From NCBI RefSeq assembly GCF_026745355.1, contig NC_079204.1, forward strand, positions 50,290,285-50,354,284: a stretch of DNA of 64,000 nucleotides. Reading direction: 5' to 3'. Below, piece by piece: positions 1 to 12,436 of the stretch. How positions within the stretch are numbered: the first letter of the stretch is position 1; every line of letters begins with the position of its first letter. Under the pieces are notes generated by a model that saw only the letters and a list, made by a program, of their open reading frames with translations, was not told the DNA's origin and did not search any database. Origin of the DNA: Beta vulgaris subsp. vulgaris. Lineage: Eukaryota > Streptophyta > Magnoliopsida > Caryophyllales > Amaranthaceae. The position numbers were made by a program, and so were the translations under genes.

Positions 1-1002
1 GAATGTCTGTGTTTGGAGTTGGGTTAGGGTCATAATACGGGTTAGTAACATCTTTTTATCAAGTATTCATTTTCATGTTGTCATAATACATGAGTATTAT
101 TCGTTTGTGTAACTGTTGTTTCATGCTTAGTATGATATAGCAATCATAATTGTAAGATGTATATGACTCAAACCAATAAAAATGGTAAAAATTAGATCGA
201 TAATGGTTCTATAAACGATGTTCAACAATAATAAATCAAAGATGTTGAAGTTACTAGGAAAGTGAACAGTTATTTCATGTATATATTAATATGATACATC
301 TTATAGTTTATCAGCTATATTTTTTAGAATACTACATTCTATATTTAGAAGAGATTATTCTTCTAAAATTTATTCAGAATATCGGGTCAATTGGGTCTGG
401 CGGGTTCAACCCTAAACCCTAGAATTTATAGGCTCATCGGGTGTCGATAATTTTGGTTGTGAAATCTTGTTCAAAACCTAAATAATCGGATCGGGTCAAA
501 TTTCGATCAGAATAATTTGACTCGGTGTGTTTCATTGATGCTAAAAGGCATGTTATTGCTATGAGTGGCTATATAAGTTTCCTTATATCTTTATTTTCAC
601 TTGTAGTGCTTTTACTTTAACTATTCATCCCTTTTATTGAAGTCGTCCTTCTCGACAATCTTTTAAAACCAACCTCTCCACTAGTCTTGATTGGTCAGAC
701 ATAGAGGTAACTGGTAAGGATCCATATAATTTGAACCAACATGATCCATACTGCTATTATTCATGTTTTTTGTGACAAAAAATGAGGTGTGAAAAGCAAT
801 GTTAATATATGTGCACTGAACTGTAGATCTCGACTTTGAGTTTTGGTCAATATATATGCCACTCTGTAAATTTGACGAAACATTTTTTTAGTTTGGTTAT
901 GCTTTTGCAGTAATGGTTACGTGCTTCATTCTTAATTTGCTTGTTTTCGTGGCGAATGTTGGTATATGAGTTCCCAGTGCTTGTTGTCTGATGCTTTTCC
1001 AG
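1..1002. other. Upstream or intron sequence of the TypA gene; no coding exon seen
   Basis: No ORF with recognisable family features was found. A splice acceptor (ttttccag) ends at 1002, so this stretch is probably the intron before the first visible TypA exon. About 380-530 is richer in CGGGTC-type motifs and looks like an old transposon scrap. Two telomere-like units (CCCTAAACCCTA) occur near 411-421, too few to be a telomere array. Confidence 0.5.
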
Positions 1003-4000
1003 AGAAAAAGGGCCAGCTGATGAGGAGAAATGACATAAGGAACATAGCTATTGTTGCTCATGTAGATCACGGGAAAACAACTCTCGTTGATGCTATGCTG
1101 AAGCAAGCAAAGGTCGGACTGAAACTAAGCAACAAGCTCTCTTTGTGACAATTTAGCTTTATCTCACACTAGAGTTGCTTTATTTCCTTTTCATTGTGGT
1201 GCTATGCAAAAAGTATGCCAGGTTTGGGAAGCCATTTTATACTGTGGTATCTTTTGGTCGCCTGTTACAGTAGTCTTGAACTGTATATTATCTGTTCTAA
1301 TCTCTAGCAGGAAATACAAAATTTCTCATGCACTCTGCTGATCACCCTTTTCAGGTGTTCCGTGACAACCAGCAAGTACAAGAGAGGATTATGGACTCTA
1401 ATGATCTCGAACGCGAAAGAGGAATCACCATTCTTAGCAAGAACACATCAATTGCGTATAAAGATACAAAAATTAACATCATAGATACTCCAGGGCATTC
1501 TGACTTCGGAGGTGAAGTGGAACGCATACTGAATATGGTTGAAGGTGTTCTTTTAGTGGTAAAACTCATGTGCCTCTTTTATAATGTCTTGCATTTGACC
1601 ACTTTTCGATGTACTTATTACTATTTGTGGCACCTAATTTGCTGACCTCACCTGTCCTCTGTGAACCAAAGTCTAGAATGTGCAAACTGGAATGCTGTAT
1701 GTAATACTATTGTATGCTTGTGAACAAGATAGATAGAACCACGTAGCTGTTGTATTCCATGTAACAAAGCGTAAAATGTTCCGGGCTACACCAATTCGTT
1801 CCTTTGTGTCACTGGAATGAGCAATCCTGTGAGATTAATGCTTGCATTGCATTTATACTTCATCTCTTTCGAGGTCGTCCTGTTTAAAGTTTGCGTAGCA
1901 CATCTAAGTATCTGAAAAATTTTAAGTTATGAAACATATCTAAGAACACCTATTGCTTTTTGTTTGATCTATAGGCTCTGCGAGGTGTTTAGTGTAATGA
2001 TTAAGACACAGGATTGAGAAAAATTCATTGGCCGGAAAAGGATTTATGTTGATGCTTTAGCTCCATTGACCAAGTATTAGATCTTGTTTTTAATCTCTTG
2101 AATACATTGATATCTTACAGATCAAAAATGTAGGTGGAAGTTTCATATTGGGGGGGGGGGGGGGGGGGTTGCGGCGTCCCACCATATTGTATTACAACAT
2201 CTATGTTTTTGGAGTGTTCTAGCTTATCTGTAATCGTAGTCAATTGTCTATAAGAAACAGGATATTTTTCCTTATAGGAGTAAAGCTGTGTAATTTTTCT
2301 TATCTAAGAATAAAGCCTTGGTACACATAACCTCTCATGTGTTGCACTAAGCATGAGCCTTGTGAGAGGCAGTGGGGTACTATGGCATTATGGTTTTGTT
2401 TATATGACACTGCTTAATGATTTTGGAAGTGCAAGTCAGCAGTTCTTACTCCTTTGCAATGAGTTTTAGCAGTCCTTAGCAATCAGTATCTTTAATTTCT
2501 CCCACCATCTTGATCTCTCAATGTTTTGATATGATTTAGAAATGTGGTCCTATTTTCTCAATGGATATGCTGACATACTGTTCACTTTCATCCTAGAATT
2601 CGTAGTGTAAGATTATGTAGTTCTGCTTCTGGATTTATTCTACTTATTACTGATGCACTTTTCACTAATTGTTTAGGTGGATTCAGTTGAGGGTCCTATG
2701 CCACAAACGAGATTTGTCCTAAAGAAGGCATTAGAATTCGGACATGCTGTTGTGGTTGTGGTTAATAAAATAGATAGACCATCTGCTCGTCCTGATTTCG
2801 TCATCAATTCTACTTTTGAGCTCTTCATTGAATTAAATGCAACAGATGAACAGGTAGCTCTCTTACATATTTGGCACCCTTCAGTTCATATCTGATTATT
2901 AAGCCTGTAGCTTCTTGTAGAACTGTCTGCAATTTTTATTCACAATTGAGTAGCACGCAATCAGATTAGAATAAGGGTCAAATGAAAGCAACCTCTTTAT
3001 TATTGCAGGGAGAAGGCTGTGTATATTTAACCCTCCTCCCTACCTAGAAAGGGGAATGATGTTTTTGTTGTATGCGGTTTTTGTAAATTGGTCTTACTAT
3101 AGTTTGATAGTGTTGCTCCTGCCTTAAAGGTTGCAATTTTTTTTCAGTAGTCATGATCACATTCATGACTAAAGGTGGATGAACTGGATTCAAGTACCAA
3201 TCTTTGTACATAAAGTCTGCATTTAACAACTGTTCAGTTTTATCATGTATTTTCTTGTGATTTATCTGATGTTGTTTTCCTTCTGTTTTTATTCAGTGTG
3301 ATTTTCAAGTAGTATATGCAAGTGGTATCAAAGGAAAGGCCGGACTCTCTCCTGACAAATTAGCCGATGATCTTGGACCCCTTTTTGAGTCTGTAATCAG
3401 ATGCATTCCTGGGCCACGTATTGAAAAAGATGGTGCCTTACAAATGCTTGTTAGTGGTTGTTCCTTAAATCTGTTTTAGCCTTTCTTTTCATATTGGTCT
3501 TTGATGTTTCTCCACTTTCTCCAGGCCCTTGATTTTGTATTCTTTCAGTATCCTATGCTTGGAAATGTCCATGACATTGCTACTCGTCATGGCAGAATTG
3601 CACTGCATCAATAAAAAGAAGTGGTAGAAATGATTTATACATAAGCTTGATCTCATTGAATATATACAGTAGCATAAATGAATAATAAACGTAAGAGCTA
3701 GGCACATGCAGATTTAGAGTATTATTTTAACTTTGATGAGAGGCTTAACTAGCTGATGACCTGACTGATACATTTCAATATTTCATCATCAGTGTTGTTC
3801 CTGTTACTATAATTTAATTACTGATGACAGAAGCCCAAAGTCAAACAGTCAACATGCAGTAGATTTAGAGTATTATTCTTTCAGCTTGTAGAATGTTGTA
3901 TACAGTGGGTAGTAATTTTGTTTAACCCGCATTCCTTCCTTCAGTTTCTTAGGCATTCTTTTTTTTTTTTTTTTTTTTTTGTCTCTCTATGTTTCAATTT

Positions 4001-7000
4001 GTTCAGTTTCATCTACCGTAACAACATTTTTTGTCCTGTCACGAGTAGGTTACAAACATAGAGTATGATGAACATAAAGGGAGGATAGCGATTGGGCGCT
4101 TGCATGCTGGTGCTCTTGAAAAGGGGAAGGATGTCAAGGTAAGTTGGCACAATTTGGTATCTTTTTTTATCTTATAGAAAAATTCTGTAATGCTCATTTT
4201 GGCGGCTACTGTAGTGTCTAAGTGATTGGGGTTCTACTGTAGCTTATTTACTTTTGTTTGGTTGTTGTTGGCGTTTGCACTGCATAGTCTACCTAAAAGT
4301 TCCCCTTTTCTGGGGGCTTTAATGAAATATTAACAAACCCAAAAGGATACTGCCAGTGGTTCAGAAGCCATCGCCAGTTTCCTCCAGATTTAATTCAGTC
4401 TGGACAATATGGAGTTCTGTGAGCAGATTTAACTGATGGTTTCTGCTGATAAAGTTCCGATTTCAAAATCCAGAACAGATGGATGACCATATTGAGCTGC
4501 TTAAGCAGAATCTTGTGCATCAGTCATCCCTAGGATGTGATGTCTACCCAATAACTATGAGTGTTTGACTTCGGACTTCTGATTCTAAGAGCCTTTCTAT
4601 TGTCAGCTTATATGGGTCCATAGTACTTACGAGCCTTGCAGAATGCTTGTTTGATTATGTTTTTTCAAGTCAAACTGTGCTTTTTTGTTCCTTCCTGCAC
4701 CTTCCTAGGTCACAGTTCACTAATAGTTTTAGAGTTCTGTTATTTACTTAAGTTTGAAGCTCTCCAATTGTGTTTTAGCATTGATTTGGGGAAAGGATGG
4801 CAGCGGAGAATATTTTCTAATTCTTATTGTTTTCAGGTATGCACATCAGATGATGCATGCAGATATGCGAGGGTTAGTGAGCTTTTTGTATATGAGCAGT
4901 TCCATAGAGCTCCTGTGGCGTCTGTAGAAGCAGGAGACATATGTGCTGTTTGTGGAATTGGAGACATTCAGGTGAGATTTTTGTTTGTTGTTCTGAAATT
5001 CACTTTTATGAGACTTGTAGTTAGCTGAATGGAGCTCCTCCTTGTTATAGTTTTATCTTGATCAAAGTTTTTCTTGTTTTCCTTAGATTGGAGAGACAAT
5101 TGCTGATAAAGTTTTTGGGAAACCATTACCTGCAATAAAGGTTGAGGAGCCTACTGTCAAGATGGCGTTCTCAATTAATACGTCTCCATTTGTTGGCCGT
5201 GAGGTATGTATCGTGACTTTGGTGCACAGAAAATGCTGCTTGAATTTGTGGAGCAAAACATTGGTTATACAGTAGATCACTAGATTTTTATACTTCCTCC
5301 GTTTCATTTTACTCGCTACACTTCTCAATTCACGAACTCCTAGGCAATTTTCGGAGAAGAGAGAGGTAGAGAGTAAAAAGAAAAGGGACCCATGTGAGAG
5401 GAGAGAGATAGAGAGAGTTTATTGCCCAAAAAGGAAGTGTAGCAAGTAATGTGAAACTTCCCACAATGGAAAGTGTAGCGAGTATTATGAAATGGAGGAA
5501 GTAATTACAAAAATTAATAACTTTTGTGTCGCATTCTGTGCTGACTGGAATGAAATTTCATGTGCCTCTCCTGCTCTCATACTGAACTAAATTATATTTA
5601 CTGAACTTTCTTACATGGTTACACCATTGAAGTATTTTTTTATCCTTTAGGGAAAATATGTAACTAGTAGAAACCTCAGGGATCGGCTATATCGCGAGCT
5701 TGAGAGAAACTTGGCAATGAAAGTTGAAGACGGGGAAACTTCTGATACTTTCATTGTTAGTGGACGAGGAACGTTGCACATCACAATATTGATAGAAAAT
5801 ATGTAAGACGCTCATCTTTTATTCCGTCTTTCTATATATACTTGCGTTCTTGCTCAACTTTGATATTGTCTGTGTCATAGGAGAAGAGAAGGATACGAGT
5901 TCATGGTTGGTCCTCCCAAAGTCATTAGCAAAAAGGTGGATGACAAGCTATATGAACCTTTTGAGGTAATTATTCAACCGCCTGCTCCTGTCTTTTCCTT
6001 TTCTCTTCCTCCCTTTCTCTCTTCTGGCCGCTAGTGAGAAGTATGCAAAAAGTATTTGTTGGGTATATGAATTTAGGAAATAAAGGATCGAATTGGAGGA
6101 ACGCATGAAGTATGATTTTTCTCGTAAGCAGGAATTAGCGGGGGAATAGGTTTAGGGGATCCAAGAAAGGGTAAGGTTAAAAAAGGTTTTGATTCCCTTT
6201 CACGTTAAGTCATTTTCTTTACCCCATCCTTTCCTCCAAAGTCCTCTTTTAATCCATTCCCTACTCCCCTAAGTTTTCAGGCACCCTTTCTCTCCTCTAC
6301 TCTATGGTCACTTGGACCTATTATTGATTGCCACGGTGACCATCGCACCACTGTCTGACCCACCTTCCAACCACCAATGCTGCCCAGTAGCCCATTAGCC
6401 ACCTCAGAAACCACCACCAACGTCGCCCCATAGCCCACCTACCACATCGAAATCCACCACCAACCACAAAAGCCACCCACCATCAACCCCAAAACCCAAT
6501 CAAAGCCCACGAAAAATCAGCCACTAACTCGAAAACCTATCCACCACCCACGAAAAACTAGCCACCATCCCGGAAAACCCATCCACCACCCATGGTACTT
6601 ACTCACCACCCCTGAAATACCATCCACCACCAACGAAAAACAAGAGTGGGAATGGGGAAATACTTCTTATCATTAAAAATGGCTTTAGATGGTCGAATGC
6701 AACCTCTGAGACCTCAAATTCGACCAAGAGACAGGCGGTGGTGAAGGCAGTGGAAAGGCGAGGGTCGGTGGTGGAGGAAGTGGAAAGGTGAGGGTCCGCA
6801 GCCGTGGAGGAAGAAAAGGGGGCAGCAGCACATCAAGAGAGTATTGGTGGAGCAATGGTGAGAGGAGCAAGAGAGGTTGAATGCTATATACCAACCAAAC
6901 AACCTTTTTCATCAAAGGGTTCTAGTTTCCTTTCCCCCTCTACCCCTTTCTTTGTTCCGTTCCCTTTATCCCGTTCATACCAAACGCCCCCTAAGAATAA

Positions 7001-9872
7001 TAGATGACGATATATGAGTATGTACTCGTGTGCCTTGGTAAGCTCATTCTCGGACTTTTCAACATTCTGTTTTGCTTTAGTTTCTTACAAAATGTGAATC
7101 CTGTATGAGTGAAAATCATCCACTTGTATAAATTATATAGCCACATTGTGGCCATTCTTTGATTGAATCAAAGTGCAGGATACTTGGATGATACTGATCT
7201 CTCAGAATCCCAGGCATCATGCACTTTTAGATCAAAATGGGATATGTACATTCAAGTTTTAGCCACATTTTGAAAATTTCAGGCTCTAAATTTAGCATAT
7301 ACTCTCTCCGGTCTTTATTAGTTTACCCCTATTTCTTTTTGGGATGTCCCTTATTAGTTTACCCCTTTCTTTTGTTTCTATTTTTGGAATGGGGCCATTA
7401 ACTTTTCATCACACATACATTCAACTTTAATATAAAATACTAGTTTCTCTTTCTTTCTATGACCCACAACATTATTTCTCCTGAAACTCTGTGCAAAAGA
7501 AAGGGGTAAACTAATAAAGACCGGAGGGAGTATGTAAAAGTATGCCTGAAGAAACCATATATTCATTTGTCAAGGTGCCAAGTCTCTGATTGTAAACTAT
7601 GAACTCCTGTTGTGGTTGTTGGTAAAGGGTTGCCAAAGAAATGACTGCATCAGATACTATAAGTTTAAAAAAAAAGATTGCGTTTGAATTTGCCATGCTT
7701 TTTTTTCTATTACTTTTTTTCTATTACATGTTAGTGAGCATATTAGTCTTGGATATATCTTGAGGAGGAATATGCATAGTGGCTACTTCGATCAAGCTGA
7801 AGAAGTGGATGACTTAATCATGCTACATGTCGCCTGTTTTATATCGTATGTAAAATCATTGTCATACATCTTGCAGATTGCAACAGTAGAGGTGCCAGAA
7901 GAGCATATGGGTGCCGTTGTTGAACTTCTGGGTAAAAGACGTGGACAGATGTTTAATATGGAGAATGTCGGGTATGTGATAGCTTCTGTGATGCTTTCCT
8001 GACATTATCTTCCCTTATGTTGTTGCCTTGTTGGTTGTTGCTACTATCATGTCCATGGACCATATCACATAATTTCTTGATATTTTTCGTGTTTCGGGAT
8101 ATTTCACACTCCTGTATGTTAGGAGTTAATAAAATCTTTGACATGTATCTGTGGATATGTCCTGAACCAATCACTGAAGAACAGAGAGGATCCGGACCCT
8201 TGTGGATTTGGTGAAATTGGATAACTAAAATTAGTAATATTCATGTATTATTGTTAAATATCTATGACAGCAACTTTTGGACTACAACCAGTGATTTTTG
8301 GGTCTTCAGATGTACGAATATGTGCTCTATCTCCTATCTCCTATCCCTTATCCTAGAGAAGCAGATTAGAGTTAAACGAAAAAGAAGAGGGTATATTTTT
8401 TTCCCCAAACGGCCTCGTAGCTCAGAATAGCATGCTATTTAGCAATGGAGAACTGAATACAATGTATCGACGTTGTGTTAAAATAGCTGTAGGCTTCTCT
8501 GCTGCCTCTGATCACTGTCTGTAATGTTATTACTTTTACTTTTGATTCCTAATTGTGAGATTATCTTGGACGACTTGGAGTTTGGACAATTCCGTTGGTG
8601 TAGCTATCTGTTTTTATGCAAAAGTTATGCTCTTGCTAGATGACTCTTCAATATTACCAAACGTGTTTTACATGAACAAATTTTGCCAAAAGTTTGAAGT
8701 GTCACGACTTAATTAAGTTTTAGCTGCTGTCAACTTTGTTAAATTGTTCATATTTGCTACCAAAGCTACTTCCAATAGTTTGTTTGATGCTGGTCATCTT
8801 CTCATCTCATTTTACCCCAGGTCTGAAAACACAACAGTTGTCAGATACAAAATACCGACCCGTGGTCTTCTGGGATTGCGAAATGCAATTTTAACTGCTT
8901 CTAGAGGTACTGCAATCCTGAACACAATATTTGATGGTTATGAACCTTGGGCTGGTGAGATCAGTACTCGTGATCAGGGTTCACTGGTAAGATTTGACTC
9001 TTGGTTCCTTGGTTACTGTATAGATGCCTTAGATATTGGCTACTCTTTTTCCGTCAAAATTTTAAATGAATTATTGAACAGCATAACCATGTTTTAATTC
9101 CAACATATGTTCATCCAGTTTGATCAACCATCTCTAAATTATGATGAGCCAGGTTGCATTTGAGGATGGTACTTCAACATCTTATGCCCTTGCTAGTTCA
9201 CAAGAGAGAGGCAAGATGTTCATTGCACCCGGAGCAGACGTTTACAAAGGTCAGATAGTTGGCATTCATCAGAGACCTGGTGACCTATCACTGAATGTGT
9301 GCAAGAAGAAGGCTGCAACAAACGTTCGCTCAAACAAAGAACAGACAGGTAAAGTCGTGGAGATTGCTTTCATTTTCTGCTTTTACCTTGTGCATAAAAA
9401 TGATCTTTAGATTCCTCAGTTCAGTGGACATTACTTTACCAATATTCATTAGCAAAATCGAGCTCATTCTTTGATAGCATAAATTTCTGTCAAGGCATGT
9501 GATTCAGTTGATCCTTGTTGCATCATCACATCTCTGTTAATGCTCACTTATGTCAGCAAAAGTAACTACCCAAAAACAAAAATTGTCATATAAGTAATTC
9601 ACATATCACTTTTCTGATTAACATCACCAGAACACATAAATATCACACTTTTGTGGAGTTCAGACTTTTCATGTTATTTGGGGTGACTAATAGTTGTGGA
9701 ATCTGATTCTGACTTGACCCCTTTCCATTTATATACAGTGGTTCTAGATACACCACAAGATTACAGTCTTGACGACTGTATTGAGTACATTCAGGAGGAT
9801 GAACTTGTGGAGGTAACCCCGGCAAGTATCCGAATGTGTAAGAACCTGAAGATGGCAAAGAAAGGTAGGTGA
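1003..9872 (+). CDS. SVR3: Chloroplast translational GTPase TypA/BipA (SVR3-like), 13 exons, 5' end outside window
   Basis: TypA/BipA is a ribosome-associated translational GTPase of the EF-G/LepA superfamily. The plant SVR3 form acts in chloroplast translation and cold or stress tolerance. Exons: 1003-1112, 1355-1558, 2677-2853, 3297-3449, 4049-4138, 4837-4971, 5087-5203, 5651-5802, 5881-5965, 7877-7971, 8821-8986, 9153-9348, 9739-9872. All joins are GT-AG and keep frame, giving 603 residues plus a split first codon. G1 (AHVDHGKT), switch I (RERGITI), G3 (DTPGH), G4 (NKID) and G5-like (ASGIKGK) are in exons 1-4; EF-G-like domains and the BipA C-terminus follow, ending MAKKGR. Recalled Arabidopsis SVR3 is about 675 residues, so roughly 70 N-terminal residues (plastid transit peptide) must lie in upstream exons. 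An ATG at 966 would give a short non-transit N-terminus and is less likely. Intron 9 (1.9 kb) carries two transposon insertions. No frameshift is seen. Confidence 0.93.
2150..2168. repeat. Poly-G tract in TypA intron 2
   Basis: A run of 19 consecutive G on the + strand inside an intron. It may be a sequencing-sensitive homopolymer; its true length is uncertain. Confidence 0.8.
5291..5503. mobile_element. Stowaway-like MITE in TypA intron 7
   Basis: The ends are inverted (tacttcctccgtttcat / aaatggaggaagta) and the element is flanked by TA. The inner arms pair as well (tactcgctacactt / aagtgtagcgagta). There is no ORF. TIR beginning CTCC(C/G)TCCGT plus a TA target site is the Stowaway/Tc1-mariner signature. 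Confidence 0.8.
6040..6996. mobile_element. Degenerate non-autonomous TIR element in TypA intron 9
   Basis: The right end reads taccaaacgccccctaa, a typical PIF/Harbinger- or hAT-like terminus. A diverged inverted counterpart lies near 6050-6090 (gggtatatgaatttaggaaataaagg). The interior holds CCACC-rich imperfect repeats (about 6360-6640) and a purine-rich stretch (6720-6830). Left boundary and family are uncertain. Confidence 0.4.
7298..7533. mobile_element. Stowaway-like MITE in TypA intron 9
   Basis: Inverted ends actctctccggtctttattag / ctaataaagaccggagggagt with flanking TA. Homologous to the element at 28,419-28,661. Non-coding. Confidence 0.8.
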
Positions 9873-10657
9873 AAGGAAGTGTCATCCGCACCTCAAAGCT
9901 GAGGACATACACCACACCACATCAATGTCACAGATGAAGATGAGGTTTTGGTTCAAAAATCTGATTTTCGAGTTTGAGGTCAACATTGTATTTATAATTT
10001 ATATGATGCAAATATATTGTTAAAATCCGAGGGGGAATCAGAAACTTATCATATAAGAAGTTAACAATACGGATATACATATTGTTTCTTGCCAATTGAC
10101 AGGCAAAATGAAATTAGCAGCATCATAGGTGCGGCCTATAGAACAAGAACAACCGTGCTCGTGATTTTTTGGGTGTAGTTTTATATGATTACAAATTTTT
10201 CATATTTGTATTATTGCGGTTGCAAACAGTGAATTTTTTGTTGTAATTAAATCTTCTATTAGTCAATTTCTATTGGTTTGATGCACGTCAGTTTATCTGT
10301 TGAACTATATTATCTGATTTTACAAGTATAATAAAAAATGTCATTGACAATGCACTTTTCCCCCTCATCAATCAGTGCTATCACCATGAGTGTACGGGGA
10401 TAGGTGTGGGATCCAACTCTTAAGAAAAGAGCTTATAAAGATAATTCACTAATAAATTATACAAAATAACAATTTACACAAAATATAGCTTTAGCACTTA
10501 TATATTAAAAATCAATAAAAACTGATCTTGAACATTACTTCAAAAAAAAAAAAGTGATCTTGAACATTCTTCAAAAATAAAACCTCTTGAACATTATTCC
10601 TAAAAAATTGAAAAAGTGATCTCATACACTTTCAATCGAAAGCAAAAAATTGTTAAC
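9873..10657. other. Intergenic region between convergent TypA and F-box genes
   Basis: This holds the 3' flanks of both genes. The only structure seen is a short imperfect tandem repeat around 10,520-10,625 (copies of gtgatcttgaacatt separated by A-rich DNA). No RNA gene or further ORF was recognised. Confidence 0.6.
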
Positions 10658-11884
10658 CTAAGATTTTTTCAGGGATACGAAACTCTTTGTAGCACTTGCA
10701 CACTTGATTAGCATTTCGGGTTTCATGTATCTTGGTTTATGAATCTCCTTTACACTATTCAAGTTTATATTATACCTAAATATTCTTTCAGATTCCGCTA
10801 CTAAGATTAATTCACCATCAATGATTTGAATTATCCGGAAGAAACCCCAGTACTTTGAAAATGATAAAATGTGTTTGAATTTAGCTCGTAGATCTATCAC
10901 ATGAGCTTTAATCCAAGAATAACCATTGGAGTTATCAAGAACTGATAAGTAGACGATATCATCAAGACCACATTCTGAGTGAACGAACTTACCGTTGATA
11001 TCCCCAGCTGCCGTAGAATATGAATTTGGAAGGTTCAAATGAGGATCGCCTGGAATACCAAAGGTAAGGTTAACGTCTGAATTATGAAGTGGATGAGGAA
11101 TGACTTGCAAAGTTTGATTGACGATATTATAAACCATTACAGCCCTGTCCCCAAATCTGTCTTCATCAAGTTGAGGTTGATTTATGTGTAATACACACCA
11201 ACAAACAATATCACTTAGGTTAACACTTGTCAGATGTGACGAAGGCCAATATTGACAGGTTAGTAGTGTTCTCCACAACTTAGTCCTCAAACCATAAAGA
11301 TAATAGGTGACATTTGAATCCTTAACGTTGGGCTCTAACAGAATTATGCTGTACTCGTTTGTTAATTCATGGAAGACGATACCACATGCACGTTTATTCA
11401 AAAAAGGACCTGTAAGAGACATAGACTCTCTCACTGGAACAACTTCTTTTATAATAGGATTGTATATCATCAATTCCCTTAAGTTATACCCTCGAACTCG
11501 ACTACGTATAAGTATAAGTCCATTACACGATCCGACGACAAATATATCATCAAAACGTTCTGCGTTCACCAAGTTTAAAGTCTTCTTAATGTAAACATCT
11601 TCAATTACCAATATTTGTCTACCTTGTACTGAACGAACAACTGAAAAAGCTAGTTTTTTGGTACCTTGGTCATTAAGATGTGCGTTATCCGCAAAGTACT
11701 TGGAGGTGATCAAGCCATACCAATGTCGCGATACCAATTTACATGGCAACAGAGTATCTACGGGAAGTCTATTGAAGATATTAAACATGATGATATCGTC
11801 GCAAAGCTTAGTGAAAGGATTTCCAAGATCTCGCCGGTTAAATTTATGCGCAAACTTATGACTCTGTATCTCCATATTTATCAA
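10658..11884 (-). CDS. F-box family protein, 408 aa, single exon
   Basis: F-box proteins are substrate receptors of SCF (SKP1-CUL1-F-box) ubiquitin ligases. The F-box spans about residues 25-65 (LCDDIIMFNIFNRLPVDTLL, then CKLVSRHWYGLI). A segment near residues 115-130 (VVGSCNGLILIRS) and the following hydrophobic blocks resemble an F-box-associated interaction domain (FBA type). The target is not predictable. The ORF is uninterrupted; the first ATG encodes MINMEIQ, and Met4 is an alternative start. The gene converges on TypA with about 0.8 kb between stops. It could be a recently duplicated, weakly expressed member of this very large family, but no inactivating lesion is visible. Confidence 0.85.
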   Translation of the reverse strand: MINMEIQSHKFAHKFNRRDLGNPFTKLCDDIIMFNIFNRLPVDTLLPCKLVSRHWYGLITSKYFADNAHLNDQGTKKLAFSVVRSVQGRQILVIEDVYIKKTLNLVNAERFDDIFVVGSCNGLILIRSRVRGYNLRELMIYNPIIKEVVPVRESMSLTGPFLNKRACGIVFHELTNEYSIILLEPNVKDSNVTYYLYGLRTKLWRTLLTCQYWPSSHLTSVNLSDIVCWCVLHINQPQLDEDRFGDRAVMVYNIVNQTLQVIPHPLHNSDVNLTFGIPGDPHLNLPNSYSTAAGDINGKFVHSECGLDDIVYLSVLDNSNGYSWIKAHVIDLRAKFKHILSFSKYWGFFRIIQIIDGELILVAESERIFRYNINLNSVKEIHKPRYMKPEMLIKCASATKSFVSLKKS

Positions 11885-12435
11885 CCTAGCTACCTTTGGA
11901 ACACGAAAATCAAACTAATCTTTTTCACTTGAAACAATCAAACAAACAAATATTTGGTGACTTTCTGTTGAGATCCCAATTCTTCGTGAGTTTTTATGAA
12001 ATTTTCTAGGATATAGTAGTAGGATATATATATATACACATATATGTGGGTGGGTAGTAGGGTTCAAAAAATGTTCCAATCAGAATTCGGAAACTTGTTT
12101 CACGATGATGATTCAAAATTAGTTTACTTGGGTTAATTTTGTACTTTCCCATATTAAGCTCCCTATATTCTTGAAGTTAGAGTTTGGCGAGGAATCTGGA
12201 ATTGGAAGATGTTATTAAGAATTGTGATTATGATATGTTTTAAAGTTTTAACTAGCATTTGAGCTCGGGTATTGCTACGGGTTGGTACTGTTTTACAAAT
12301 TTGCTATGCATTTTTTTCCATTCCTATTAAAATATGTTAAGAAAAACTCAACGTTTAAAAGGTACAAATATAATAATATGGACATTTAAAACATGACTTA
12401 AAAGTTGGTTAAGATGGTAATTGTGTCATGAGAAC
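11885..12435. other. 5' flank of the F-box gene
   Basis: AT-rich, with a TA-repeat (about 12,026-12,047) that could serve as TATA region for the minus-strand F-box gene. A CGGGTATTGCTACGGG segment near 12,265 beside ACTAG is only weakly reminiscent of a Helitron end. No ORF. Confidence 0.4.
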
Positions 12436-12436
12436 G

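Noticed and set aside
403..421. Telomere-like CCCTAAACCCTA
   Set aside because: Only about two units in AT-rich DNA; not an interstitial telomere array.
966..1148. ATG at 966 as start of TypA
   Set aside because: It would omit the plastid transit peptide expected for this family. An acceptor at 1001-1002 with a split codon fits better, so coding probably begins at 1003.
1351..1569. Minus-strand ORF over TypA exon 2
   Set aside because: Antisense shadow of a well-supported exon; no family features.
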